DNA from: JAFDVJ01 sp964487505
GTDB lineage: Bacteria > Acidobacteriota > Blastocatellia > Pyrinomonadales > Pyrinomonadaceae
Assembly (NCBI GenBank): GCA_964487505.1
Contig: CAZARD010000021.1
Location: 1-47,111, forward strand
Direction: 5' to 3'
Length of the DNA stretch: 47,111 bases
Positions 1 to 8,152 of this stretch are shown here, piece by piece. How positions within the stretch are numbered: the first letter of the stretch is position 1; each line of letters begins with the position of its first letter. Below the pieces are notes generated by a model. The model was not told where the DNA came from. It saw nothing but the letters and a program-made list of their open reading frames with translations, and did not search any database. The translations under genes were made by a program, and so were the position numbers.

Positions 1-60
1 GATCGCGCCATCGGGGCCCGTGCCGAGTCCGGTAAATCCCAGATGCCGGGCCGCACGCGG

Positions 61-78
61 CGATCGCTCCCGCGATCG
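61..78. other. hairpin 3' of the kinase gene
   Basis: A 7-bp perfect stem (CGATCGC) with a 4-nt loop lies just beyond the stop codon of the minus-strand kinase. There is no T-tract on either side, so it is only a possible weak terminator. The remaining bases 1-85 show nothing else recognisable. Confidence 0.3.
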
Positions 79-85
79 GGCCCCC

Positions 86-2524
86 TTACTTCGTGCGGGG
101 TTCTGCATCGGCGCGCAATTCATCAAGAAGGCGTCGGTATTCGGAGGCCTCGCGGGACCGGCCCGCGGACTCGAGGAGCTTCGCCAAACGCTTCGTGATG
201 CCGGCCATCAGCACGTACGCTTCCTTGTTCTTCGGATCGGCCCGGAAGATGGATTCATACTCATCCCGAGCGGTTTTCAGATATCTGATCGCCGTTTGCT
301 GATCCCCGCTCCGCTCGTGGATCGATCCGAAAAGGTTCGCGATCTCCGCGACATCGAATCGCGCCTCGCGGTTCGACGGATCGGAAGCTTGGTTCCGGCG
401 CGCGAGGGTTTCCGCCTTCGCGGCCAATTCGAGCGCTTCGGGGGCGCGCGAGTTTCGGCTCAGTGTCGCCGCGTACGAACTGAGCGCGGCGATAAGATTC
501 CGGCTCGAGTCAGGGCCGGGCTTCAGCTCATTCACGCGGAACATCAGTCCGTACATCCTTTCGTGAAAGGGCAATGCCGACCGGAAATACTCCGGCCCGC
601 TTTCGGCAGGGCCCATTAGGATCGCGTTCTCCCCAAGCCATATGAAGTCGGTCCCGACCCGCTGCTGCGCCCGCGCCGCAAGTCGCAGTATCTCGGGATC
701 GTCAGGTGCCAGAGCGAGCGCCTCGTTAGCGATCTTTGCCGCCATCTGGTGGCTTTCCAGCTTCTGAAGGAGTTGATCGCGGTTGCTGACCGTGCCGACG
801 GAATCGCCCTTGCGAATGTAAACTGTCGAAAGCTGGCCGAGCCGTTTGGCCGAAGGCGCCTCGAAGGCGCGGATCGATTCCAGAAGTTCTACGCTGCGGT
901 CGATCATCGAAAGCTTGAATTCGGCGGGCTCGCCGACCCGCGCCGAAATCGAAAGGCGTTTGTCGTAAGCCTTCAGAAGGTCGTCCTTGGCACCGACGTC
1001 GTCCGGCCGGGCGGCGGCGACGCGCTCCAAAAGATCGATCGATTTGCGGTAGCTCTCAAGAGCGCCCGCGGTGTTGCCGGTGTTGGCGGCATAGATCGCG
1101 CCCTGGACGTCGGCGAGTTTCAGATATGCCAGTCCGAGTTCGCGTTCGAGTTCCGCATCACCCGCCGAATCGGCGGCGAGCCCGTCGAGATACGCAGTCG
1201 CATCCTGCACGAGGATCTCGCGAACGGCGGTCGATCCGGGCAGTTTCTCGATCTCGTCGTGATATTTGAAAACGACGTTGTTGGCGATCGCGCGCACGTC
1301 ACGGAAACGCTTTTCGGCCAGCGCGCGTTGCTGTTCGGCTCGATACGCCTGCCACGACGTCGCGGCGATGCCGCCGACGAGCGTCAGGGCGACGACCACC
1401 GAAGCCGCCGCGGCCGCCCGATTGCGTCCCACGAACTTTCTCAACCGATACGCGAAGGTATCGGGCCGGGCGATCACCGGAAGTCCGGCAAGGTATCGGC
1501 GGAGATCTTCGGACAACTGCTCGACCGACTGGTACCGCCGGGCCGGATCTTTCTGCATCGCCTTGAGGACGATATTGTCGAGATCGCCGAGCGCTTTTCG
1601 GTTGCGGATCTCGGATCTCGGATTCGACGAAGGCGCCGGCGGCCGCGAATTCGAGATCGTGTCGAGGATCTCGGCATAGGTTTTGCCATCCGTCTCGTAT
1701 GGCTTGACGCCGGCGAGAAGCTGGTAGAGAACGACTCCGAGGCTGTAAACATCGGTCAGGGTCGAGACCTTTTCGCCGCGGATCTGTTCGGGCGAAGCGT
1801 ATTGCGGCGTCATCATTCCGAGCCGCGTAGCGGTTCCGTCGGGTGCTTGCTCGTCAAGGACCTTGGCGATCCCGAAGTCGAGCAGTTTCGGCTTGCCCAA
1901 CGACGTGACGATGATGTTCGACGGTTTCAGATCGCGATGTATTACGAGCCGGGCGTGCGCGAAGGAGACCGCGGCGCAGATCTCCCGAAAAAGTCCGATG
2001 ATCTCATCGAGCGCGATTCCCGATCGGGCAAATTCATCGATCGGGACGCCTTCGACAAACTCCATCGCGTAGAACGGCAAGCCTTCGGCGGTTCGTCCGC
2101 CGTTCAGAAATCGGGCGATGTTGTCGTGTTCGAGCGAGGCGAGTATCTGTTGTTCGGATCGAAAACGGCGCAGGATGATGTCGTTGTTCATCCCGCGGCG
2201 GATGACCTTGACCGCGGCCTTCTGCCTGAAGTCGTCGGTCTCGCGGACGGCCTCGTAAACGACTCCCATTCCGCCGCGCGCGATCTCGCGCACGATCCGG
2301 TAATCGCCGATCGATTCGGGCAGCGTCTCGTTTTCGAACTCGCTGAGGTCAACGATCGGATCGTTCAGCAGGCGGCTTTCGGATTCGGACGCCGCGATCA
2401 TCTTCTCGACCTCGCGCCGTGTATCCGGTTCGAGGGATTCGAGAAACCGCGACCGGTCCGCGCCCCGCAGTTCTGCCGCGGAGTCGAACGCCTTCTTGAC
2501 CTTTTTCCAAAGTTCCGGGTTCAA
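86..2524 (-). CDS. transmembrane Ser/Thr protein kinase with C-terminal TPR region
   Basis: 812-aa Hanks-type kinase. Residues 1-70 are a helical leader typical of kinases paired with ECF sigma factors. The kinase domain (about 72-345) has the glycine loop GGMGVVYEA, the ATP-binding lysine in AAVKVI, the catalytic loop HRDLKPSN and the DFG motif, so it should be active. One membrane segment follows (about 372-392), then a long, probably extracytoplasmic TPR-like helical region to the end. The start must be TTG at 2524: an in-frame TGA lies three codons upstream and the next ATG is 41 codons in. The TTG sits one base after the stop of the sigma-factor gene, with no Shine-Dalgarno, which suggests translation coupled to that gene. 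The kinase may regulate, or respond with, the sigma factor. Its substrate cannot be read from the sequence. Confidence 0.93.
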   Translation of the reverse strand: MNPELWKKVKKAFDSAAELRGADRSRFLESLEPDTRREVEKMIAASESESRLLNDPIVDLSEFENETLPESIGDYRIVREIARGGMGVVYEAVRETDDFRQKAAVKVIRRGMNNDIILRRFRSEQQILASLEHDNIARFLNGGRTAEGLPFYAMEFVEGVPIDEFARSGIALDEIIGLFREICAAVSFAHARLVIHRDLKPSNIIVTSLGKPKLLDFGIAKVLDEQAPDGTATRLGMMTPQYASPEQIRGEKVSTLTDVYSLGVVLYQLLAGVKPYETDGKTYAEILDTISNSRPPAPSSNPRSEIRNRKALGDLDNIVLKAMQKDPARRYQSVEQLSEDLRRYLAGLPVIARPDTFAYRLRKFVGRNRAAAAASVVVALTLVGGIAATSWQAYRAEQQRALAEKRFRDVRAIANNVVFKYHDEIEKLPGSTAVREILVQDATAYLDGLAADSAGDAELERELGLAYLKLADVQGAIYAANTGNTAGALESYRKSIDLLERVAAARPDDVGAKDDLLKAYDKRLSISARVGEPAEFKLSMIDRSVELLESIRAFEAPSAKRLGQLSTVYIRKGDSVGTVSNRDQLLQKLESHQMAAKIANEALALAPDDPEILRLAARAQQRVGTDFIWLGENAILMGPAESGPEYFRSALPFHERMYGLMFRVNELKPGPDSSRNLIAALSSYAATLSRNSRAPEALELAAKAETLARRNQASDPSNREARFDVAEIANLFGSIHERSGDQQTAIRYLKTARDEYESIFRADPKNKEAYVLMAGITKRLAKLLESAGRSREASEYRRLLDELRADAEPRTK

Positions 2525-2525
2525 A

Positions 2526-3086
2526 TCACATCAGCTGGGTCAACAGCCACGCGCGCGCCGACGCCCATTCGCGCTTCACGGTCGAGACGGAAACGCCCAG
2601 GAATTCGGCGATCTCTTCGTTCGTAAGGCCGCCGAAGAATTTCATTTCGACGATCTTCGCCTGATCGGCATCCATTTCCTCGAGACGTTTGAGGGCCTCG
2701 TCAAGAATCGTGAGATCAAGCGATTCGGCGCGCGGAAAACTGACGGCATCGTCGATCGAGATGTGAGTTTCACCGGCGCCGCGTTTCTGCGCGCCGCGGG
2801 CGATCGCGTGGTTGACGAGGATCCGCCGCATCACTTCGGCGGCGATCGCGAAAAAATGGATCCGGTTCCGCCAATCGACCGAGTGCTGGTTCACGAGGAC
2901 AAGATAAGCCTCGTTGACGAGCGCCGTCGGCTGAAGCGTGTGGTCGGGACGTTCGAAGGCCAGCTTACGGGCCGCGACGCGCTTCAGTTCGTCGTAGACA
3001 AGCGGCAACAGATCGTCGAGCGCGCCCTTGTTTCCGGCACGCGCGCGTTCGAGAAGCGTCGTGATCTCGTCATTTCGTTCAGCCAT
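2526..3086 (-). CDS. ECF-subfamily RNA polymerase sigma factor
   Basis: 186-aa sigma-70 family protein of the ECF group commonly found next to Ser/Thr kinases in Acidobacteria and Planctomycetes. Region 2 covers about residues 10-100 (LVYDELKRVAARKL, then a stretch ending in MRRILVNHAIARGAQKRG). Region 4 covers about 125-186 and contains the helix-turn-helix LTNEEIAEFLGVSVSTVKRE. It would direct RNA polymerase to a dedicated promoter set. No anti-sigma gene is visible, so control may pass through the kinase whose TTG start lies one base after this stop. A good promoter lies at 3117-3145. No strong Shine-Dalgarno precedes the ATG. Confidence 0.93.
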   Translation of the reverse strand: MAERNDEITTLLERARAGNKGALDDLLPLVYDELKRVAARKLAFERPDHTLQPTALVNEAYLVLVNQHSVDWRNRIHFFAIAAEVMRRILVNHAIARGAQKRGAGETHISIDDAVSFPRAESLDLTILDEALKRLEEMDADQAKIVEMKFFGGLTNEEIAEFLGVSVSTVKREWASARAWLLTQLM

Positions 3087-3116
3087 CGAAAAGGCGGCGA
3101 ATATTATTCACCATCT

Positions 3117-3145
3117 ATTACAAAGGCTTTTGCATTTTTTCTCAA
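3117..3145 (-). promoter_or_regulatory. sigma-70-type promoter of the sigma factor/kinase operon
   Basis: Read on the minus strand: -35 TTGAGA (3145-3140), a 17-bp spacer, and -10 TGTAAT (3122-3117). The start would fall about 20-25 nt before the sigma-factor ATG. Both hexamers match five of six consensus bases. Confidence 0.6.
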
Positions 3146-3158
3146 TCCGGGACGCGTC

Positions 3159-3701
3159 CTACATCCAGTCTTCGGCGTTGGTTTGCGACCAATCGGTCCA
3201 GATCGCCCATTGGTCGAGATAATTCGTCGGATCCATCAGGTCGCTTCGGCGTTGATAGTTGCCCGGCGGCACATTCTTGTACGTCATATTCTTCTCCTGC
3301 GACAAATAGCCGGCCGAAGACTTGTCGTACATCTCGAAATGCAGCATCGACCGCCCTTTGCTGTTGATCTGCGTCGTCGAAATCAGTTGGCCCTCCTGGA
3401 CCGTGGCACCGGGATAGATTCCGTCCGCGACTTCCCGGCTGATCTCGGTGTAGCGCCCGATAAAGAAGGAATGCTCGATGATGACCGAGTAAAGCTTCGT
3501 GCCGGGAATGAAAGGGGTTTTCGGCACGCTGAGCACGATGCCCCATTCGACGGCCACGACCGGAGTCCCCGGCTTGACGACCAGGTCGCAGGCCGCGTGC
3601 GTCCTGTACGAACCGTCCTCAGTCTTGCGTTCAGCGCCGAATCGGATCTTCCCGTAATGATAATCGTGATCGGGAATCAGCAGCATTGGGAATCTCGCCA
3701 T
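3159..3701 (-). CDS. M23-family (LytM-like) peptidase domain protein
   Basis: 180 aa. The start at 3701 is fixed by GAGGAG four bases upstream; the open frame continues further only as a shadow of the opposite gene. M23 features are the metal-binding HxxxD in THAACDLVVKPGTPV (about residues 38-52), the glycine/valine beta strands, and SMLHFEMY near residue 140, which aligns with the family motif HLHFE. The second His of HxH is kept, but the first (usually catalytic) is Met, so activity is doubtful. There is no signal peptide, lipobox or membrane segment, unlike most cell-wall M23 enzymes. The C-terminal 35 residues are Trp/Tyr-rich and unrelated to the peptidase core. It may be an inactive binder of peptidoglycan or a cytoplasmic or exported effector-like protein. 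The function is not established. Confidence 0.75.
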   Translation of the reverse strand: MARFPMLLIPDHDYHYGKIRFGAERKTEDGSYRTHAACDLVVKPGTPVVAVEWGIVLSVPKTPFIPGTKLYSVIIEHSFFIGRYTEISREVADGIYPGATVQEGQLISTTQINSKGRSMLHFEMYDKSSAGYLSQEKNMTYKNVPPGNYQRRSDLMDPTNYLDQWAIWTDWSQTNAEDWM

Positions 3702-3824
3702 AGATCTCCTCAAAATCCTCCTTGATGACAAATGCGTTCCGACTCTCCGAAAACCGTCACCGGAACGTTTTTTATTGACCCGAGATACCGATGATTTTTG
3801 CGATCTTTTTCGGAGGAAAAAAAG

Positions 3825-5414
3825 ATGACCAGAATCCTGTGTTTTTCCATTATCCTGTTCGGCCTGTCGATTCAGTCGTTCGGCCAAAACATCGCCAAGA
3901 TCGCGGACGATACGTTCGACTACATAAAGGCCGGCACGTTCGGCAAACCAAAGGTGTCGAAGAACACGTCGAAGATCTCGCTCGGGCAGGTCCGGGTGCA
4001 CTACAAGCTGGTAACTTCGCAGGCGACGGCCAAAAGCGGCAGCAGCGCCGAAGTGACGGTCTATCTCGACAGCGATCTTACGAACCAGGACCTGCAGAAC
4101 CTGACCGACGAATTCTATGTCATTCTCCGAAACAAGCTCAACGCCGCGGGAATCACTGCCGGGACTTACGACGAGATCAAGGCGACCGGTTATTACGCGG
4201 ACCGTCTGAAGGCGCAGGAAGACAAGCAGCTCAACGATTACGACGGCAAGAACGGTCAGGCGTGGGTCTCGTTCACGGCCTATGACGGCCCGGTAATGGT
4301 CCGTTGGCGACCGTTCGGCACGACCGAGCTGATAGGCTTCGGAAAGGTCAAGAAAATGGCCGACGCGGCCGAGACGACCGGCGGCGATATCGCCACATTC
4401 GACGTCGTGCTCGATTTCGCTTCGATCCAGCTCAAGGCCGGATTCCGTCAGGACCGTGCCGGCTGGCTTTACGATAACGGAAAGTACACCGCCGACTACG
4501 CGATCGGCGCGATGATGAACGTCCCCGACAGCTACGTCTTTATGATCGACCGCAAGAACAACTTCGATCAATTCCGGAGCGCGTTGCCGGTCGCCGCCAG
4601 CCGCCTGTTCGCCGGCAAGCCGTACGAGGATCCGTCGAAGGCGGCGCTCAAGACAAAGCAACTGCTCGGCGACGCGCGTTTCACGTTCACACCGCTCGTG
4701 ATCAATTCAAAGCGCGAGATGTATCTCAGTGCCGCGCGCGAGATGCTAGGTTTGTACGCCGATATTTTCGTCGAGAAGATGAAAGTGATCCGTGGACAAA
4801 CGACACCCGCGAACTCGAACGCTCCGGCCCGGAGCGCCGACAACACGACGCTTCAGCAGGTCAACGAGGCGGCGAAGAAGAATAACGAACCGACGCCGGT
4901 CACGACGGGTGAGCTCGAGGCTGCGGCGGCCGAGGCGCAGCGATCCGGAAAATTCAAGCTCGCCGCCGATTACTACGGTGAGCTGATAGCGAAGCAGCCG
5001 AATGAGATCAAATGGTACATCGGGCGGGGTGCGATCTATCTCAACAACCTCAACGACATCAAGGCGGCAATCAGGGATTTCGAGACGGGGATCAAACTCG
5101 ATCCGAACGAGCCGGTCTTCTATTACAACCGGGGCACGGCATACATCAAGCAGGAAGAATGGAAGAAGGCCAAGGGGGATTTCGACAAGCATATCTCGCT
5201 CAATCCGAATATCGCCGAATCTTATTTGAACCGGGGCATCGCGCTGATTGGTCTTAAGAAACTGGACGATGCCTTTGCGGATTTCAACCGCGGCATTCAG
5301 TTGAATCCGCGTCTTCCGAATCTCTACCGGGCACGGGCGGTGATCTACAAAGCGAACGGCAACCTGGCGGCCGCGCAGGCCGACGAGATACGCGCCGCGC
5401 AGCTGTCTCAGTAG
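3825..5414 (+). CDS. secreted protein with C-terminal TPR repeats
   Basis: 529 aa. The ATG at 3825 is preceded by GGAGG (3812-3816) with 8-nt spacing and opens a clear signal peptide (MTRILCFSIILFGLSIQSFGQ). Residues 22-320 form a domain I do not recognise. Residues about 350-390 are a low-complexity linker. Residues about 365-529 hold four TPR units, each with the A/G-Y pattern and closing Pro (for example GRGAIYLNNLNDIKAAIRDF and NRGTAYIKQEEWKKAKGDF). It is probably a periplasmic or surface scaffold protein. It is divergent from the M23-like gene and shares a 123-bp intergenic region with it. A hairpin follows the stop. Confidence 0.88.
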   Translation: MTRILCFSIILFGLSIQSFGQNIAKIADDTFDYIKAGTFGKPKVSKNTSKISLGQVRVHYKLVTSQATAKSGSSAEVTVYLDSDLTNQDLQNLTDEFYVILRNKLNAAGITAGTYDEIKATGYYADRLKAQEDKQLNDYDGKNGQAWVSFTAYDGPVMVRWRPFGTTELIGFGKVKKMADAAETTGGDIATFDVVLDFASIQLKAGFRQDRAGWLYDNGKYTADYAIGAMMNVPDSYVFMIDRKNNFDQFRSALPVAASRLFAGKPYEDPSKAALKTKQLLGDARFTFTPLVINSKREMYLSAAREMLGLYADIFVEKMKVIRGQTTPANSNAPARSADNTTLQQVNEAAKKNNEPTPVTTGELEAAAAEAQRSGKFKLAADYYGELIAKQPNEIKWYIGRGAIYLNNLNDIKAAIRDFETGIKLDPNEPVFYYNRGTAYIKQEEWKKAKGDFDKHISLNPNIAESYLNRGIALIGLKKLDDAFADFNRGIQLNPRLPNLYRARAVIYKANGNLAAAQADEIRAAQLSQ

Positions 5415-5430
5415 TTTAAGGCGCGCGTTC

Positions 5431-5466
5431 CGCGGCCGCCTGCAGTCACGGCTTCAGGCGGCCGCG
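5431..5466. terminator. possible hairpin terminator after the TPR gene
   Basis: A perfect 12-bp GC-rich stem, CGCGGCCGCCTG (5431-5442) with its complement (5455-5466), and a 12-nt loop, 17 nt after the stop. No T-tract follows, so it is either a factor-dependent terminator or an mRNA 3' stabiliser. Confidence 0.45.
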
Positions 5467-5593
5467 CGTCATCCGCGAGGTGCGTCGGCGGGTCCCGTTT
5501 GTTTTGAGCTTCCGATTGTCCAAGGGCGGATCGGAACTTGTTGCCCGCGGAATCGGTCCGTAGTCGCGCCAAAGCTCTCGCGGCTAAAGAAGG

Positions 5594-5609
5594 ATTAACA
5601 ATCGTTAAT
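5594..5609. promoter_or_regulatory. short inverted repeat ATTAAC-N4-GTTAAT
   Basis: A perfect 6-bp inverted repeat in the recA upstream region, about 170 bp before the ATG. It could be a regulator site. No protein is assigned. Confidence 0.25.
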
Positions 5610-5696
5610 GACGCCGTGGCCGACAACGCTTTAGCATAGCTTTAACTTCTTTTTGTTCTCCGAGAATCCTCCGGCGATTCAGACGAAACACTCACG

Positions 5697-5735
5697 TGCA
5701 ATGTTGTTGCATTTATGAAACACTCCTGCTATATT
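5697..5735 (+). promoter_or_regulatory. recA promoter with overlapping candidate operator
   Basis: -35 TTGCAT (5707-5712), a 17-bp spacer and -10 TATATT (5730-5735), with an extended -10 TGC directly before it. The inverted repeat TGCAA-N5-TTGCA (5697-5711) overlaps the -35, where a repressor would block polymerase. In addition, GAAACACTC occurs twice, at 5685-5693 and 5717-5725, 32 bp apart. LexA control of recA is general knowledge. That this repeat is the LexA box here is inference. Confidence 0.6.
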
Positions 5736-5779
5736 CGGAGACGGTTCGAAAAGAATCATCCAAAGGAGAAAGCAAAAAG

Positions 5780-6814
5780 ATGGCACAACCGGCTATGAGC
5801 ATTGATTCCAAAGGCAAGGCGATCGATTCCGCACTTGCTAACATTGAGAAAAAATTCGGTAAAGGTTCGATAATGCGGCTCGGCGAAAGACCGCACGAGG
5901 ATGTCGGAGCGATTTCGACCAACTGCCTCAGTCTCGACGCCGCGATCGGCGTCGGCGGCTTTCCCCGCGGACGCATCATCGAAGTGTTCGGACCGGAAAG
6001 TTCGGGCAAGACGACGCTCGCGCTTCAGGTCGTCGCGCAGGCCCAGAAATTGGGCGGCGTAACGGCGTATATCGATGCCGAGCACGCGCTCGATCCGGAG
6101 TATGCCGAAAAACTCGGCGTGAACATCGACGAATTGCTGATCTCCCAGCCCGACTCGGGCGAACAGGCGCTGGACATCGCCGAGACGCTCGTCCGCTCGG
6201 CGTCGATCGATGTCATCGTCGTCGATTCGGTCGCCGCGCTCGTGCCACGCGCCGAGATCGACGGCGAGATGGGCGACTCGCATATGGGCCTGCAGGCGCG
6301 GCTGATGTCGCAGGCACTCAGAAAACTGACGAGCACGATCTCGAGCACGAACACCTGCTTTATCTTCATCAACCAGCTGCGTGACAAGATCGGCGTCTTT
6401 TTCGGTTCGCCCGAAACGACGACCGGCGGCAAGGCGCTGAAATTCTATGCCTCGGTCCGCATCGACATCCGCCGCATCGGCGCGATCAAGGACGGCGACA
6501 AGATCGTCGGCAACCGGACGAAGGTCAAGATCGTGAAGAACAAGGTCGCGCCGCCGTTCCACGAATGCGAGTTCGACATAATGTACGGCGAGGGCATCTC
6601 GCGCGAGGGAGATCTGCTCGATCTCGCGGTCGCGAACGGCGTCGTCGAAAAAAGCGGCGCGTGGTTCTCGTACGGTGGAGAACGGCTCGGCCAAGGCCGC
6701 GAGAACGTCAAGAACATGCTCAAGGAAAATACCGAGACGTATGATCGGATCGAGCACGACGTGAAGATGAAGCTCGGATTGATCAAGACCGCCGCCGCGG
6801 GCAACGAACAGTGA
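5780..6814 (+). CDS. recA: recombinase A
   Basis: 344 aa, normal RecA length. The ATG at 5780 follows AGGAG (5764-5768); upstream in-frame ATGs would lie inside the promoter. Walker A is GPESSGKT, the Walker B region is IDVIVVDSVAALVP, loop 2 follows in NQLRDKIGVFFGSPETTTGG, and the C-terminal domain is complete. RecA forms filaments on single-stranded DNA, drives strand exchange and triggers LexA self-cleavage. It also integrates DNA taken up by the ComEA/ComEC system encoded later in the window. The last codons (Ala-Ala-Ala-Gly-Asn-Glu-Gln) lie in a sequence that is partly duplicated just downstream. Confidence 0.98.
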   Translation: MAQPAMSIDSKGKAIDSALANIEKKFGKGSIMRLGERPHEDVGAISTNCLSLDAAIGVGGFPRGRIIEVFGPESSGKTTLALQVVAQAQKLGGVTAYIDAEHALDPEYAEKLGVNIDELLISQPDSGEQALDIAETLVRSASIDVIVVDSVAALVPRAEIDGEMGDSHMGLQARLMSQALRKLTSTISSTNTCFIFINQLRDKIGVFFGSPETTTGGKALKFYASVRIDIRRIGAIKDGDKIVGNRTKVKIVKNKVAPPFHECEFDIMYGEGISREGDLLDLAVANGVVEKSGAWFSYGGERLGQGRENVKNMLKENTETYDRIEHDVKMKLGLIKTAAAGNEQ

Positions 6815-6935
6815 ACCGTTCAGGGCCGGGCTCCCGCACGGCCGCCGCGGGCAACCCACAGTTCAGGGCCGGGCTCCTGCCCGGCCGCCGCTGGCGGTGA
6901 AGGGTTCAGGGCCGGGCTCCTGCCCGGCCGGCGCC
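6791..6935 (+). repeat. three-copy GC-rich hairpin (REP-like) repeat at the recA 3' end
   Basis: The unit TTCAGGGCCGGGCTCCTGCC, continuing into CGGCC, occurs from 6819, 6862 and 6904; the first copy is divergent. Its core folds as an 8-bp stem, GGCCGGGC-TCCT-GCCCGGCC. The first two copies also share GCCGCCGCGGGCAAC (6791-6805 and 6841-6855); the first of these is the end of the recA coding sequence. A related inverted copy lies at 34816-34841, so it is a dispersed repeat family. Nothing coding is seen in 6815-7076. Confidence 0.7.
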
Positions 6936-7076
6936 GGCGTCGTGGCACTGAAGCCGGGCTATGCCCGCGGCGAGTCAGAACCGGGAGCGGTAGCGACCGG
7001 CAAACACAAGACACCACTGTTCGACCCACAGGACCGGCCCTTAATCACTCGGGCTGCGCCCGAACGCCAAGAATCA

Positions 7077-7110
7077 AAGGACGGACGATGATCGATCATC
7101 GTCCGTCCTT
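7077..7110. terminator. 34-bp perfect palindrome between convergent genes
   Basis: AAGGACGGACGATGATC is followed directly by its exact reverse complement. It lies between the 3' ends of recA (plus) and the lipoprotein gene (minus), so it is a natural bidirectional terminator. T-tracts are weak on both sides. Confidence 0.55.
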
Positions 7111-7183
7111 CCGGTCTCCAAACATTGCGCCAAAATCACGTGCATACGCGTTTTCGACACAAATCCAAAATATACAATCGCCC

Positions 7184-7618
7184 CTACGGTATCTTGACCG
7201 TCTTCACGCCTTTGTTGACGGCCTTTCGGATATCGCTCTGGACCTTATTGACCGCGTTCGGATCCTTAATGACGCGGTTCATCTGTTCCTTGAGGGTCTT
7301 TTCGTCCGGGATTCCGGGCGTCGGGGTGGCGCCTTTCGGGACCGGGGTCTTGCCGACCGTCGCCGGATCCGGAATTCCCGGGGTCGGAGTCGCTCCGCGC
7401 GGCGCGTTCGAGAGATTCGCCTGATTGACCGGCGGTATTCCCGGAGTCGTTTTGCCGTCAGGCGCGATCGGCGTGCCCGAAAACTCGGGCGGAACGTTCG
7501 ATGCGGTGTTCGAGTTCGGTCCGGTCTGCGAATTCCCGGGAGCCGTGGCCGATGTGCAGGCGGTCGCAAATGCCGCCAATGACAAGATCGCGATGTAAAT
7601 GAAAAGCTTTGCCGTCAT
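7184..7618 (-). CDS. putative lipoprotein with Pro/Thr/Gly repeats
   Basis: 144 aa. The start at 7618 gives a lipoprotein-like signal (MTAKLFIYIAILSLAAFATAC), with GGAAAA just upstream. The Cys at about residue 21 has Ala-Thr-Ala before it, a tolerable but not ideal lipobox. The mature part is low-complexity and contains GATPTPGIPD twice, with shorter TPGIP units. The last 35 residues look helical and basic (NRVIKDPNAVNKVQSDIRKA). No known family is recognised. The Pro-rich part may span the periplasm or cell wall. Confidence 0.7.
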   Translation of the reverse strand: MTAKLFIYIAILSLAAFATACTSATAPGNSQTGPNSNTASNVPPEFSGTPIAPDGKTTPGIPPVNQANLSNAPRGATPTPGIPDPATVGKTPVPKGATPTPGIPDEKTLKEQMNRVIKDPNAVNKVQSDIRKAVNKGVKTVKIP

Positions 7619-7646
7619 ACGTTTTCCATAATAAACCAACCCCGAA

Positions 7647-7778
7647 GGCGGTAGACAGTAGGCGGTAGACAGTAGGCAAAAGCCGGAAGACAGTTCGCAA
7701 TTAAGTTACGCCACCAGTCGCCGGTAACAAACGGACAACAATAAACTATACTCTACTGTCTACCGCCTACCGTCTGCC
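7647..7778. repeat. inverted pair of 14-nt (2 x 7) tandem repeats
   Basis: GGCGGTAGACAGTA is repeated twice in tandem at 7647-7674. A complementary array, TACTGTCTACCGCCTAC, lies at 7754-7770 and continues degenerately to 7778. The two arms could pair around an intervening segment of about 75 nt. No gene is seen in 7619-8068. Confidence 0.65.
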
Positions 7779-7788
7779 AAACATAACT

Positions 7789-7906
7789 GTGCCGGCTTGA
7801 ATGTTGCGCCTCCGGAGGGCGGCGACGGCGTTCAAACCGGCACGGGCAGGTATCAAACGGAATTCGGAAGGTTTTAGCAGCCGACATGGGCAGAACAGCT
7901 GCTAAT
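7789..7906 (+). ncRNA. candidate structured RNA or repeat hairpins upstream of tRNA-Phe
   Basis: GTGCCGGCTTGAA (7789-7801) pairs with TTCAAACCGGCAC (7831-7843), 12 of 13 Watson-Crick plus one G-U, around an inner GCC-tCCGGAg-GGC hairpin. A second hairpin follows: TTAGCAGC pairs with GCTGCTAA within about 7875-7906, 8 of 8. The spacing and clean stems suggest RNA structure. I compared it by eye with SRP RNA, 6S RNA and common riboswitch motifs and could not match it. The strand is uncertain. Confidence 0.3.
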
Positions 7907-7997
7907 TCGGATTATAGACCCATCACCGTCGATGTCAACATCTTTTTCGAGCTTGCCCCGGTAAATCAAAGACCCTGACGGTTTCCCCGCTCGTGAT

Positions 7998-8027
7998 TTG
8001 ACATCAAAAACGGCTATCCATTAGACT
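7998..8027 (+). promoter_or_regulatory. promoter of tRNA-Phe
   Basis: Perfect -35 TTGACA (7998-8003), an 18-bp spacer and -10 TAGACT (8022-8027), 42 nt before the tRNA 5' end. Confidence 0.65.
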
Positions 8028-8068
8028 TACAAATTCGTGCCGAGGGTGATTCCGAAGCGCAAATTTCC

Positions 8069-8144
<76 letters not shown>

Positions 8145-8152
8145 CGATCTTG

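Noticed and set aside
749..2626. 625-aa plus-strand open frame opposite the first kinase
   Set aside because: Antisense shadow of a high-GC gene. The protein is Arg/Asp-rich without a domain, and the opposite strand has a complete kinase.
3702..4661. N-terminal extension of the M23-like open frame
   Set aside because: Lies opposite the TPR gene. The Shine-Dalgarno and family start are at 3701.
7789..7906. Small bacterial SRP RNA (ffs)
   Set aside because: CGGAAGG and AGCAGCC occur, but the spacing and the GGAA tetraloop stem do not fit.
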